From: Paenimyroides baculatum
Lineage (GTDB): Bacteria; Bacteroidota; Bacteroidia; Flavobacteriales; Flavobacteriaceae
Length of the DNA stretch: 64,000 nucleotides
Assembly (NCBI RefSeq): GCF_008629655.1
Contig: NZ_VWSG01000004.1
Location: 124,001 to 188,000, forward strand
Reading direction: 5' to 3'
In this document: one piece after another, positions 62,717 to 64,000 of the stretch
How the letters are laid out: every line of letters starts with the position of its first letter
Position numbering within the stretch: position 1 is the stretch's first letter
Translations under genes and position numbers: made by a program
The notes under the pieces: generated by a model
The model's input: the letters and a program-made list of their open reading frames with translations, nothing else
What the model was told of the DNA's origin: nothing
Database searches by the model: none

Positions 62717-64000
62717 TTATTTTATAATGATCTTTTTTATCTGAGGTACTTTGTTAATATAGGCTACAAGAATGTATACACCTGATGAAAGCTGCAGAGC
62801 ACCCAAATTATAGGTTTCGTTTTCTACGGTACCTATGGCAACAGATTTTACCAGCCTTCCTTCGTTTGTATAAATCGACAGCTGAACATCGGATGCTTCG
62901 GCCAGCTGGAACATTATACTGACCTCTTCACTTGCCAATGCAGGATTCGGGTACACCCGCCATCCGCCATCATTAAAATCGTTTCCTACGGTAAAAGGTT
63001 TTGTTTGCCAGCAGTCTTCCCCATTGGAAACCTTTAAGCTATAGTTGCCTTCTGTATCTAATGTAACATGGCTTCCCTGCCCTATTTCCTGGTCGTTCTT
63101 AAACCACTGGTATTTTACGTTTTCAATTTCAGGGAGTTTGATAGTTATTGCGCCGTCATACATTGTGTAATGTTTGTTCAGTCCCTTAGGGTTTAAAACA
63201 GCCATCCCTGTATCGACACGTTTGGTTGATTTCTTGTTGTTATAGGTAAGCATTACATCAAAATAGGCAGAAGATGTATTTTTTATAGTGTAAACTTCCC
63301 GCAGATTCACAGAGGATAAAACAGCTACATTTTTATCATCATAGATTTTCACTGAGTAATTTGCAATGTTTGAAGGCGCTTCTACCTTTAGCTGAAACTG
63401 GTCACAAAGGGTAACTGTTTCAAATTTCAGATCCGCTTTATATTCCTTAAGCTTTACGATCTGATTTTCTGCATTTGTAAAAACCACTTTTTGGAAAATC
63501 AGTAAACTGTCTTTGACTTCTCCAGTATATACAGTTTTGAGTCCTTTATTTCCTACAATAAGCTCGTATTCGGTGAATGAGTCTGGATCCTGATTTAGCT
63601 TGTTTACCGGAAAAGCAAGATCTACAACTGCTTTTTCCTTGTTCGTCTGCCCAAGCCACTGCTTATTGCTCAATTTGGTTTTTCTGTCGAAAGTCAGACT
63701 TTTTTTGTTATTTCCAAAAAGAAGGTAGTCACCCTCTTGGAACATAGTTTCTACGGAACCCGAATTAAAAACAATCAGATCCTGGTCTTTGGAATGCGTA
63801 CTTTTGTAGTTGTTCAGGTTGAAATAGTCCATTTTGGCAAGTCCAAAGATGTTGTGATTAAAGGACTTACCAGCACCATCCCACCACTTTTTACCTGAGT
63901 AACCATATTGTTTATAGTCTATAAGGTCAATACCATATTTAATGCTTAAATAGGTTCTGACATCGTTTACTGCTGCTGTCTGACCACTTTTCTCTATGAG
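62717..64000 (-). CDS. T9SS-sorted surface protein upstream of rhs (5' end outside window)
   Basis: The frame stays open to 64000, so the N-terminus is missing; an internal ATG at 63832 is not the start because conserved sequence (VRTYLSIKYGIDLIDYKQYG, NHNIFGLAKMDYFNLNN) continues upstream of it. That stretch resembles the DUF8202-type module of Bacteroidota surface proteins. An Ig-like segment (VKYQWFKNDQEIGQGSHVTLDTEGNYSLKVSNGEDC) precedes a type A T9SS sorting domain (WRVYPNPALASEEVSIMFQLAE...GVYILVAYINKVPQIKK). Only 13 bp from rhs, so probably the same transcript. It may be a surface partner for Rhs delivery; this is inference. Confidence 0.8.
   Translation of the reverse strand, partial: LIEKSGQTAAVNDVRTYLSIKYGIDLIDYKQYGYSGKKWWDGAGKSFNHNIFGLAKMDYFNLNNYKSTHSKDQDLIVFNSGSVETMFQEGDYLLFGNNKKSLTFDRKTKLSNKQWLGQTNKEKAVVDLAFPVNKLNQDPDSFTEYELIVGNKGLKTVYTGEVKDSLLIFQKVVFTNAENQIVKLKEYKADLKFETVTLCDQFQLKVEAPSNIANYSVKIYDDKNVAVLSSVNLREVYTIKNTSSAYFDVMLTYNNKKSTKRVDTGMAVLNPKGLNKHYTMYDGAITIKLPEIENVKYQWFKNDQEIGQGSHVTLDTEGNYSLKVSNGEDCWQTKPFTVGNDFNDGGWRVYPNPALASEEVSIMFQLAEASDVQLSIYTNEGRLVKSVAIGTVENETYNLGALQLSSGVYILVAYINKVPQIKKIIIK

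Overview
The window looks like chromosome from a member of the Flavobacteriales (Bacteroidota), probably Flavobacteriaceae or a close relative. The reasons are low GC, no Shine-Dalgarno sequences, TAnnTTTG-type -7 promoter boxes, type IX secretion (T9SS) C-terminal sorting domains, SpvB/Rhs proteins, a von Willebrand/TonB-plug protein beside an ECF sigma factor, and an IS1-family element. Genus cannot be fixed from the sequence. No rRNA, tRNA or CRISPR array was seen.

Bases 1-27.7 kb are mostly housekeeping and stress genes in short operons: a putAbiC-like membrane protein, OmdA-type protein, NYN-LOTUS protein, lipase, J-domain/KTSC protein, two SDR dehydrogenases, AraC regulator, ECF sigma factor with a vWA/TonB-plug membrane protein, methyltransferase, aspartate kinase behind a likely Lys-codon attenuator leader, META lipoprotein, FAD monooxygenase with a DnaJ-like zinc ribbon, C-S lyase, a dicarboxylate/citrate uptake cluster opposite a LytS/LytTR two-component pair, and an ohrR-ohr-DUF1304-nitroreductase peroxide operon with a clear inverted-repeat operator.

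Bases 28-38.6 kb hold two large T9SS-exported proteins (600 and 1649 aa), a small protein and a lipoprotein, next to a divergent membrane-anchored TPR/AraC regulator.

Bases 38.7-64 kb are a polymorphic-toxin island on the minus strand. A T9SS-sorted protein (cut by the window end) is followed by a 3666-aa SpvB/TcdB-like Rhs protein with a C-terminal Ntox21-like toxin and an immunity gene, then by six orphan Rhs-tip/immunity cassettes. Reading away from the main gene they carry: HEVGH metallopeptidase + lipoprotein; unknown toxin + lipoprotein; a paralogous HEVGH metallopeptidase + paralogous lipoprotein; BECR-like nuclease candidate + TPR-like protein; metzincin-like HEFAHLLGLDD peptidase + two-TM protein; and type 24 toxin + Imm53. 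Every cassette junction carries the left end of an IS1-family element, including a hairpin terminator and often the first 13 codons of the transposase. An intact IS1 transposase and a decapitated XRE regulator lie at the far end of the array.

The most unusual signal is in the orphan cassettes. Five of the six retain the Rhs core, and in all five the core is interrupted at the same three places by related hairpin-containing inserts of 47, 60 and 55 bp. The inserts add stops and frameshifts and are absent from the expressed full-length gene. The clean stretch downstream of the third insert, coding for YYYGARYYDPR, is the only place where a single crossover would move a toxin tip into the main gene without breaking it.
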